DNA from: Gonium pectorale
Taxonomy: Eukaryota; Chlorophyta; Chlorophyceae; Chlamydomonadales; Volvocaceae
NCBI GenBank assembly: GCA_001584585.1
Contig: LSYV01000047.1
Span: 213,593-253,129 of the forward strand
DNA: 39,537 nucleotides
Direction: 5' to 3'
How positions within the stretch are numbered: the first letter of the stretch is position 1; every line of letters begins with the position of its first letter. Positions 31,754 to 39,537 of the stretch are shown here, piece after piece. The notes under the pieces are model-generated. The model worked only from the letters and a program-made list of their open reading frames with translations. It searched no databases and was not told the DNA's origin. The translations under genes and the position numbers were made by a program.

Positions 31754-33989
31754 ATGAGTGCTGCCATCGTTACTTTAATTTCGAATGACGGGAAAAGTGA
31801 CCCCGAGGATCCCTGCGACGCGGCTCCCGGGCTATGGCTTCCGCTCGACGTTATTGCCGCCATCGGCACACATCTCGAGCTTGAGGACCGCTTGATGCTG
31901 AGCCGCACCTGCAGGGCCTGGAGAAGGGCTTTGAATGCAGGTGCGCCGTGCCACCGGCCATGACGGGTTGCCGTAACTGCGTGTCGGGCTCGGGGTCATG
32001 TGCGTCCGCTGGTTCTTTGCAGTCCACGAGTGCAGACTCTGGCTTAACGCCCCGCAGTACTTCAGGCGATTTTTGCTCAGCACGGGAGGAGCTTCGCGGG
32101 ACTGGCCCGCCACCTCAAGCCAAGGTTACCCAAGCCGGTGGCGCACTGCACGCACCTCGGCGACTTGCCTTGGCCCCCCCCCCCTTTGCTTCCCCTGCGC
32201 CTCCCCCCTCTCGCCCCCAGGCGTCACCGTGCTCGCCCACACGCTGGACGACTGCACCAGCCCCGGGGCCCGCACCCACACGGCCGCCGGCTGGGGCGCC
32301 ATGCTGGCGGCCGCTGCGCCCCTGTCGCCCGCTGCGCGGGAGGCGCGGCTGCGAGTGGCTGGCAACCTGATGGGGCATGGGTCGCTGGGGACCATGCTGG
32401 CGGGCCTGGCGGCTCACACGCGTCTGACGAGGCTGGACATTCGCCAGGTGGGGCTGGCCGGGGGCTGGGCGGCACGTTTGTGGATCCTGTTGTGCGTACG
32501 GCCTGGGGACCTGAAGCGTGTCGACCAGAGATCCATGCGGCGCGATAGGCATGGTCGCAAGGTGACGCAAGCGTACCATACCGCGCAACACACTGCCATA
32601 GGGCGTCGGGCGCGGGCGGGGCTCGAAGGCTCCCACTCATCGGATTTGGGAGCCAACCTCCTGAACACGGTTGCTTTTTGTCATCTCGCTACCTTCACCC
32701 GCCGTACAGATGCCCCATTCCAATTCCTTCCGCCTGCCTTCCCGGCCGGTCACCTCCGGGAGCCGCCTGCGCCGCCGAGGCCGCAGTGCCCGGCCCCCAG
32801 CCACCGTGTTCCCGCATTTCAACGCATCGGTGCTGCCGCCGCTGTCCGCCGCCCTGACGCACCTGACCAGCTTGTGCCTGCGGAACTGCCTGCTGGTGGA
32901 GGGCTTCGAGTCGGGGCTCAGCCGGCTGACGGCTCTGACGAGGCTGGAGCTGGTGCCGTGCTCCAGCAGTTACCTGGCCCCTCCCTTGTTCCCGTCGCAG
33001 TACCGGTAGGCGTTGATTCCGTGCATCATGTGCGCGATCACGCTTCTGCGGGGCAGCTGAATCCTGCTGCTGCCGATGCCGCCACTACACCCTGGGCACT
33101 GCGGTATGCGGACAGAGCATGTTGCCAAGGCCATGCGCGATGCGCGGGGCCTGTCTGCCTATCTCGTCCGCCTGCCTTGTTCGGTTCCCGGCGCCCTACT
33201 GGAAACGTCACACCTTCGGGTGTGTATGACCGTAGAGGTAGCCTCCCTGTTTCGGCTTCTACACAAATTTTTTCGATGCGCCATGCGCGATCCGGCGCGC
33301 CGTGAGGCCCGGCCGACGCTGCAGGCAGTACACACCGGACTGCGGAAAATCGCTTTCGACTGCGCCCAAGTAGACGCGCCTGCCCGCCGTCTGCGCTGCC
33401 CGCCGTCTGCGCCTTGCAGATTCTTCCTAGAGTGGCGCGAGCTGGTACCGCTGGGCTCCTCCCTGAGGCACCTAACTCTTGGCGGGCAGCTCGTGTCACC
33501 GCCCCGGCTGGCGATGCTGGGGGCCGTGCTGCCGCGGCTGCGCACGCTGCGGCTGGAGGCGGTCAGCGCATCCGAGCACTCGCAATGGTCCAGGATGTTC
33601 CAGCGGCATGAGCGGTCGGCTGTCGGCGTGAGTCTGAAGTCAGGAGAGCTGGCCGGGCCGCTGGACCTGGCGTGGGCGCTGCGGAACGCCTTCACGGTGA
33701 GTGGACGTCCCCCTGCACGCATGCACGGTGCGATCTGCGGATCTGGACATGCTGTTAGCTGACGTGGTGCCATGCCCGGACTGTGTGTGCCATGCAGCAA
33801 CTGACCGAGCTCCATGTGGAGCTGCGTGAGTGTGGCTGGCGCTTGCCCAGCGTGCTCCCGCCAGTCGAAGAGATGCTGCTCGCCTTGCATCCCCTGCGCA
33901 GCCGCCCCGGCCTCGCCTTTGGCGTCACTGCAAACACAGAGCTCCGTGCCTTTCTCGCAGAACGGCCCCACCTGTGCGCCGGGACCTAA
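31754..33989 (+). CDS. F-box / leucine-rich-repeat-like protein
   Basis: Probable substrate adaptor of an SCF ubiquitin ligase. Six phase-consistent exons: 31754-31940, 32023-32124, 32221-32447, 32710-33005, 33420-33696 and 33798-33989, giving 426 residues. An F-box-like segment occupies about residues 28-58 (LWLPLDVIAAIGTHLELEDR, then SRTCRAWRRAL). Leucine-rich-repeat-like units follow: HTRLTRLDIRQ, LTHLTSLCLRNC, LSRLTALTRLELVP, GSSLRHLTLGG, LPRLRTLRLEAV and QLTELHVELREC. The repeats are few and irregular. The start ATG is in AACAATGAG context. The second donor (GTTACC at 32125) is weak. It was chosen because it is phase-compatible and precedes a long C/T-rich tract ending CCCCCAG; the 96-base intron is a multiple of three and open, so retention would not break the frame. 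The family assignment is moderate; the substrate is unknown. Confidence 0.72.
33381..33412 (+). repeat. 16-bp tandem duplication next to a splice acceptor
   Basis: TGCCCGCCGTCTGCGC is present twice in direct succession in the last part of the intron 33006-33419 of the F-box gene. The second copy ends four bases before the CAG acceptor, so the duplication forms its pyrimidine tract. Confidence 0.9.
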
Positions 33990-35043
33990 CTGATTGAATA
34001 GCCTGTTTGCCGGTCACTGGGCGAGAGGGTGCGTGCCGCACTCACTGCGTACTTTTAAGCCCTGGTTGCGTCTGCTTCCCTGCCATTCCGCTGCCAGCGC
34101 GGTTGGGGCCATGATGCGGGCAGGCCGCTCCGGGGCTCCGTCGTGTGGCCCTGGGCCATGACCCATGATCAAGGATGAAGATGAGGTTGGCGCTGTCAGT
34201 CGCTGGGTTGCATTCAGCCCGTGCATCGTGTCGCTTGACGACGCGTGGGTCACACAATGTATTGCAATCTTGGTACCCATGTGCGCCGTGGTTTGGGTCG
34301 TGTTGCTTCGGTTTGCCTGGTCGGCCGTCCCAACACAGGCAGGACCGCCTTCGAGCGATACCGATACATGCACACCGGTTCATGCGGTCCGCAGCCAGCC
34401 GAGATCTCTTTCGGGCCAACCGATGGATATAAGAAGCCCCTGGTATGAGTATAATATGCTCCGCATTCCCAGCGCCCGTCCTCCGGACGCCTTATGGCCT
34501 GCCGACCGCTGTCAGTCGTACGAGACCAGATTGTTGCCATCTTTATGCCGGACGTCACGTGTGCATCTTCGCAGCATGAGGGGAAACGGCATGCAGCGAA
34601 GGCATCATCGCCTCGTGCACCCACAGATGCTGCCAGTGCCCACCAAGCTACACGTACGGTACACGACGCGCACTGCCAACGCGCCTCCAACAACGACAGC
34701 TCCGTACCAGTGCACCCGGCGCTGCGGCATGTCTGCACCCCGCCTCACCGCTAAAGCGCCAGGCAACACGCAACGCGACGTACGACACCCTCCTTCGCAG
34801 CCTGGCAGCCCCGTAAGGCAGCTCGGGCCGTCCCCGCCCGCTCGCTTGCTCCTCCTTCTCGTCACCACCCTCCCTCCCTGTCGACACCTTCGGGAGCCGG
34901 CGAAACGGGGCATGGACCGGCTTGGCCTCCGGACGGGACAAACGCTGCTGGTGCCCAGCTCGTCGTTATAAATTCCCTTTCCCCTTCAACTCCCTCCCCG
35001 CCTGCCTCCCTGTCCGCCTCCCTCCCCGCCCCCGTCCGCCCCC
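33990..35043. other. Convergent 3' region between genes 7 and 8
   Basis: The F-box gene ends from the left and the cupredoxin gene ends from the right, so this should hold both 3' untranslated regions. I found neither TGTAA on the plus strand nor its complement TTACA, so both transcript ends are undefined. A 268-codon open frame on the plus strand (34165-34971) is not convincing as a gene. A C/T-rich tract lies at about 34975-35045. Confidence 0.5.
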
Positions 35044-36287
35044 TCACGCAGCGCGCTTGACGACCAGCGTGCCCAGCATGGCGTCGTGGCCCTTCTTGGT
35101 GCAGCGCAGCGGGTACTTGCCGGGCTTCATGGGCACGAACACCCAGGTGGCGGAGGCGCCCCCCTTGAGCTCCAGCTCGCTGATGGCGCCCTTGACCTCC
35201 ACGGCCGGCTCGCCCGCCAGCAGCTGGATGGTGTAGATCTGGGCCAGGGGCGGGGCCGGGGCGGGGTGGGGCCAGGACAGGGCCGGGCAGGTCAGGGCAA
35301 GGCAAGCGAGCCGGAGTGCGACTTGGAAGCAGCAACACTGATGGGTAACGGCTTGGAATTGTGTGATCACATGAGATGACACGGGGCTGCGACCATGATA
35401 GGGTCGCACCGAGTTGACGGCCCAAAGCGGTGAACCGACATGCGGTTGACTCTCTGGCGCAGTTTCGAACGTACCAACTAGCACCGGAGGCAAAGCACGC
35501 TGATAACGCAACAGAGTTGCGGACCGCAGGTGGTGGCTGAGGCGGCCAGCGGCTTTGCGGGCAGTCACCTGCCCTGCCCTGTGGGCGCTCTGTCCCGGCG
35601 TGCCGGCCTCCAGGTCCCACCCCACTATCAACTGCCGGCGTGCCGGCCTCCCAGCCCCCAGGTCCCAACCCGCCATCAATTGCCACCCGCCCATGCGCGC
35701 TGCAAAACGAGGCATCACGCCATCACCCTAGGCATTCAGCTTTACCCACCCTCCTCCCGTCTCCCCCCGCCCCGCCCCACACACGCGCACAGTGCCATAA
35801 CCACACACAGCAGCCCCACGGTCGCATGCAGGCAGCACACCTTGGTAGCGAACTCCAATGCGGTGAAGTAGTGTGTCTGCTCCGAGGGGTTGCTGAGCTT
35901 GAGCTTGGTGATGCGGCCCTGGGTGAACTCCAGCGTGCTGGGCGTGAACACCAGCTGGCCGTCCCGGGTGCCCAGCTGGACGCTGACCTCGTCGATGGGC
36001 GCCTCGGGGTCCACCAGGTTGTAGTCCTTGAGGCCCGCCTCAGCGGCCGGGGGAACAGCGAGCGCGGCTGTAAGAGCCAGCACACTGCCGCCTAGCACGC
36101 CAAGCGCCTCGCGCCGGCTAGCGGTTAGAGCCAGGAGTGGGCTCGGCGTGGAAGCGGCATCCCCAGAGGCCGTGTCGCGGACGGCCCGCAGCGCGATGCG
36201 ACTACGGTGGACGGTCTTAGCATTAAGATTCCATGCGCTGTGGCGCAGTGCGTTCCGAGACTGGGCGAGCCGGCAAGTCGACTGCAT
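35044..36287 (-). CDS. Predicted thylakoid-lumen cupredoxin with twin-arginine signal
   Basis: Probable type-1 copper electron carrier or copper-binding protein. Two exons on the minus strand, 36287-35841 and 35238-35044 (phase 0; donor AAG|GTGTGC, acceptor CCCAG), give 213 residues. Residues 1-56 are basic and Ser/Ala-rich, like a chloroplast transit peptide. They are followed by SRREALGVLGG (twin arginine at 58-59), a hydrophobic stretch to about 78 and an AxA-type cleavage site before Gly85, the standard two-part signal for Tat transport into the thylakoid lumen. The mature part of about 129 residues ends in a cupredoxin-like beta-strand pattern: KPGKYPLRCTKKGHDAMLGT places Cys195, His200 and Met203 in the usual loop, and His139 (EQTHYFTALEF) fits the first histidine ligand. 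It is not plastocyanin, whose loop spacing differs. ATG 36287 was chosen because it starts the transit peptide; an upstream in-frame extension is unlikely. Confidence 0.85.
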
Positions 36288-36810
36288 GTTCGCGTTTGCT
36301 TGCGGGAAACGGCTCAGGAGAGGAGTCGAGCGCTTCAATCCTGATACGGCAACGCAATCGCCACAGTCGGCACTGATAGCAGCACCGTTCTTCAGGCGCT
36401 TCCGGGACCGTACGACGCGGCGGTTGGTGGAAAACCTCCGCAGGCCGTTGCCCGGTAACACCCCTGGCCCCATCCAGATTCTGCAAGCGTGTGTTGGGGT
36501 ACTAAGGGCAGCTCGGGCCCCAAGCAAGTGGTTCTTGGTGGTGGTGGACTGGTGGTGGACTGTGTATGCTGTATACGCGTTCACAGGTGTATGTACGGCA
36601 TCCAACCTTGTTGCTCCCAAGACAAGCGTCAAGACAGCACTTGCTATAGTAATGGGTAACGAGGAGGAAGCCGAGAAGCTTTACTGCTAGTGCCCAACAT
36701 TATGGGATTTGCCAGAGCTGATTATACTTGACCTTACCGTTGAGCACTTGGCTTTTCATTAGTTTGTGGCTCTGCACTGAGGGCGAGCTGTAGAAGCCGG
36801 GACCCGAAGA
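36288..36810. promoter_or_regulatory. Divergent promoter region of the cupredoxin and STEEP1-like genes
   Basis: Only 523 bases separate the two start codons, so both 5' untranslated regions and a shared or overlapping promoter must lie here. A TTATAC stretch at about 36720 is 90 bases upstream of the plus-strand ATG, but is not proof of a TATA box. Open frames in this interval have no splice-compatible continuation. Confidence 0.55.
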
Positions 36811-39059
36811 ATGCCCAAGCGCACCACCCTTACGTTTACTAGCGAGGACGGACCCCGAGTCGACTCGACTAAGCTCTTTGTTTATCACTGTAAATACTCA
36901 GGGCGGCACGCCTTCACGATAGGTGCGTTCAGATGCAGGCGACCCTGGGACGTGGCATTCACGGATGGTTTTTGCACTGAATCAGATGCCGACCTGAAGA
37001 AGATGCCCCGACGGAGAACGGACGGAGCATACGTAATCGACACGAATGAGAACACGGTGAAGCTGTACACCACGGACGGCGGGCTCAAATACATCAAGCG
37101 GTAGGAATTCGGGGGGCGAGGAGTTTGGGGAGGGGACAAGGGGCAGCACACCTCCCTCGGAAGAGCGGCCTCCCTCGAGGGGAGGTATACTTGCACAGCT
37201 GGCCGGGACCAGAGCCGGGACTGCCGCAGGAGCTTAACGTGGGCCGTGTCTGGCTTCAGGCAGCTTCCGGGTTCTGGGTGCCAACCGTATACCAGGGGCT
37301 TGGGGATTTGCGCCCCAAGGCTAGGTGGCCAGCTGGCCTCAGGTAGACTTGCCGAAGCGGCGCCGTTCCGCCACACCTTCCTCCCCGTTGTTTGTCCTCC
37401 CTTGTGCGCCCGCAGCCAGAACGGCGCGGTTGAGAAGCAGTATCGGCTGAACCTTGGCCAGCTGCCCATCGCCTACAAGAGCGATCTCAACAGCCCGCTG
37501 CTGTACATAATGGACGGGGCGGTCACCACATACAGCAACCAGAACGCGCGGAGAGCGGTAAGGGGTGCGCACGGCGCGTTCCGGCCGGGTCGGTGGGGGG
37601 TGGACGCAGTCGGAGGTCGGGGGTCAGGACCCGGTATGCGCATGGGTCCGGGCACAGCACGATGGTGGAGGCGGACTGCGGGGCTCCAGGTTCCTGACGA
37701 CAGGCTGTTGTTGAGGAGAGTATGACACCCCAAGGACCCTGTGGCTCTTCTCGACCGGCTTGCGCTGTGCTGCTGACGGTGTGTGGGTGGCCGCTTGCCG
37801 CATTCGGTACACTACACCATGCAATCATTCCGGCATCCACGCCTCCCTTCATGCCCGCTGCGCCTCCGTCACCCACTCTCCTCGCTCTGCACCCGTGCTC
37901 CCCTCCCGCCCTCCGCGCCACGCCCCTCCCCTGCAGGGCCGCCTGCTGGTACCCCCCTGCATCAGCCGCCACGAGCACAAGGGCGTGGTGGAGATGCGGC
38001 TGGAGCTGGAGGACCGCTCGCACCGCTGCATGCTCAGCCGCGTGACGGCCGACGTGGTGCGCGTGCACGTGACGGGGCTCATGGCCAACGACTCAGTGCA
38101 CGAGGAGCTGTTCGACCTGTTTGCAAAGGCGAGTGGTGGGCCGACGGCATGCGGAGGCGGAGGCGGGTGACTCGGGGTTCGCGCATGGGGTGCAGGAGCA
38201 CCCTTGAGAGGCCGGCAGTGGTGTGGTGTGCGGTCCGTGCGGTAGAGCAGGGGCTGCGGGGGCTCCATTCATACTTCGGTTTGGCGGTAGATTGCGTTGT
38301 GTAACACTCCATGAGAGAAGGCCACGAATATTGTTGGCACACACACTTGCACTTTTCAACACACTTGCATTGTGTGGAATGCAATGACAGCGCCAGGGTG
38401 GCCGCTGCTAATATGTGCTAGGGGGATAAATTCGTATAGCCGCACGATGGTGCCCACTTGAATGTGTGCTCGGATGCGGCGCCTCGCCGCACCGGCTTTC
38501 CGGAAGGCCCAAGCACGGACCATGAATGACCCTAGCAGTGACACCCGACGTCCTCTCTGCCTCCTGGGTTTCCTTGCTGCCTCGTGTACCGCCCGTTACG
38601 TACTCCCTGGCGTCCATGCCTTGCGGGCCTTGACTGCAAGTTACCACGACAACCCCCGCTGACCCTGTGCCCCCACCACTAGGTGCTCAACTTGCGCCTG
38701 TCACAGCTGGACATCCGGCGAGCCAAGAGCAGCCGCAACCGCATTATGACCGTCGAGTCCCTCAGCCCGGAGCAGGTGTGCAGGCGGCGGCGGCGGCCTC
38801 CGTGCGGGCTACCGTGCTTCACCGCTGATGTACGCCCAACTATGAAAATGCCTTCACTACCGTAGCGTTGTAGCGGTCGCTGCTCTTACGTAAGGGTCGC
38901 TCCGGGGGTCATGCGCTCAAGTGGAGTACACGAGGTGCGGATCAAGCCAGGCATTCACGTGCTCCGCCTCCGTTTCCACAGGTGTACGAGCGGTTGCGTG
39001 AGGCGCTGAAGAAGCAGGCCGGCGAGCGTGCGGAGAAGCGGCAACGGAGGCACGGGTAG
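36811..39059 (+). CDS. STEEP1: STEEP1 / CXorf56 (UPF0428) family protein
   Basis: Six exons: 36811-36922, 36986-37100, 37416-37557, 37937-38128, 38683-38775 and 38982-39059, giving 243 residues with all phases consistent. The human homologue promotes exit of STING from the endoplasmic reticulum; the role in algae and plants is unknown. Family landmarks are: VYHCKYSGRH (residues 25-33), DADLKKMPRRRTDGAYVID (38-56), EKQYRLNLGQLPIAY (from about 81), YIMDGAVTTYSN, VPPCISRHEHKGVVEMRLE, EDRSHRCMLSRVTADVVRV, VLNLRLSQLDIRR and the C-terminal SLSPEQVYERLREAL with a basic tail. The first intron (63 bases) is required for the family alignment although it is open in frame. Intron 4 starts with GC rather than GT. 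Cysteine pairs expected at both zinc-binding sites in homologues are largely absent here. Confidence 0.88.
38129..38682 (+). other. Probable GC-AG intron
   Basis: The exon ends TTTGCAAAG and the intron begins GCGAGT, a consensus donor except for C in place of T at position 2. It ends CCACTAG. Splicing here joins LFDLFAK to VLNLRLSQL in phase 0, exactly as the protein family requires. The only nearby GT (38135) would shift the frame. Confidence 0.8.
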
Positions 39060-39537
39060 CGCGCTGGGCTGTGCTCGCACAGCAGCTGGGAGCCCGGGTC
39101 AATGCCTGCAGCCAACCTAGCACAGCAGCGGTGGGCTACGCTGCATGCTTTCCCGCACTAGGGGTCCCAGCCTCTGCGACGAAAGCCAAGCTGCCGACCG
39201 ATTGCTAGGTCGCTGGCCACCGCCTGTGAGCTGCATCCCAGGCGTAGGATACGGAAGGCTGCGGGGGATGCAAAGGTGCCGGGGGCGCATGTTGGCCACC
39301 CTACACGTACACGGACCGCGTGATACTGGTATCCGACGCGCAGACCGGTGCCAGGGCGGGGCCCACCATGGTTGTGAAACATGTCGTGCCCTGTTTGACT
39401 TTCCCCAGAGCAAGGAGACCCTGGTTACCCGATACGGCAGCGGACACTCAGAGTCCCTACCTGCATAACGTGTTGGGGTTTCTGACCTGGTGTGGAGTTG
39501 CAGAGTTGCAGCAAATTTGGCCGTGCGCCGTACTTTT
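39060..39537. other. 3' region of the STEEP1-like gene
   Basis: Presumed 3' untranslated region and downstream sequence to the window edge. No TGTAA signal, supportable exon, RNA gene or repeat was seen. Confidence 0.45.

Noticed and set aside
32080..32160. Alternative leucine-rich frame in exon 2 of the F-box gene (LARHLKPRLPKPVAHCTHL)
   Set aside because: It looks like a leucine-rich repeat, but no acceptor or donor in the correct phase allows it to connect to the neighbouring exons.
34165..34971. 268-codon plus-strand open frame between the convergent genes
   Set aside because: It has no recognisable domain, scattered composition, no splice signals and runs antisense to the expected 3' UTR of the cupredoxin gene. 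It is probably a chance frame, though a noncoding transcript cannot be excluded.
1..39537. CRISPR arrays, bacterial operons, insertion sequences, rRNA or tRNA genes
   Set aside because: None seen on either strand; gene structure is clearly eukaryotic with spliceosomal introns.

Overview
This window looks like nuclear DNA of a volvocine green alga (Chlamydomonas or a close relative). The evidence is very GC-rich coding sequence, many short exons, introns of roughly 60-600 bases with GTGAG/GTGCG/GTAAG donors and CAG acceptors, alanine/glycine-rich low-complexity protein segments, TGTAA polyadenylation signals and a plant/algal gene set. There is no operon structure, Shine-Dalgarno pattern, CRISPR array or prokaryotic mobile element. 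All gene models are hand-built from open frames, splice consensus and phase agreement; no transcript or database search was possible.

Layout from left to right. (1) Minus strand, 5027 to beyond base 1: a large low-complexity protein with a polyhistidine tract, whose 3' end lies outside the window. (2) Plus, 5896-6890: a small, possibly organelle-targeted protein. (3) Plus, 7723-12564: an 846-residue protein with a conserved-looking N-terminal half and a coiled-coil C-terminal part. (4) Plus, 13886-16524: a 417-residue protein with an EF-hand-like helical region. (5) Plus, 17689-29255: a complete 25-exon type III-alpha phosphatidylinositol 4-kinase, 2218 residues, with intact catalytic motifs. 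(6) Plus, 30280-30947: a small protein with an N-terminal membrane anchor. (7) Plus, 31754-33989: an F-box/leucine-rich-repeat-like protein. (8) Minus, 36287-35044: a predicted thylakoid-lumen cupredoxin with a twin-arginine signal. (9) Plus, 36811-39059: a STEEP1/CXorf56-family protein with a probable GC-AG intron and lost zinc-finger cysteines.

Genes 1/2 and 8/9 are divergent pairs with short shared upstream regions; 7/8 are convergent; 2 to 7 run in tandem. The genes do not form one obvious pathway. The firmest assignments are the PI4K, the STEEP1-family protein and the lumenal cupredoxin. The most unusual observations are the lumenal cupredoxin with a complete predicted type-1 copper ligand set, the GC-AG splice donor, and the STEEP1 homologue whose metal-binding cysteines have gone. 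No multi-gene system of a new kind is evident.
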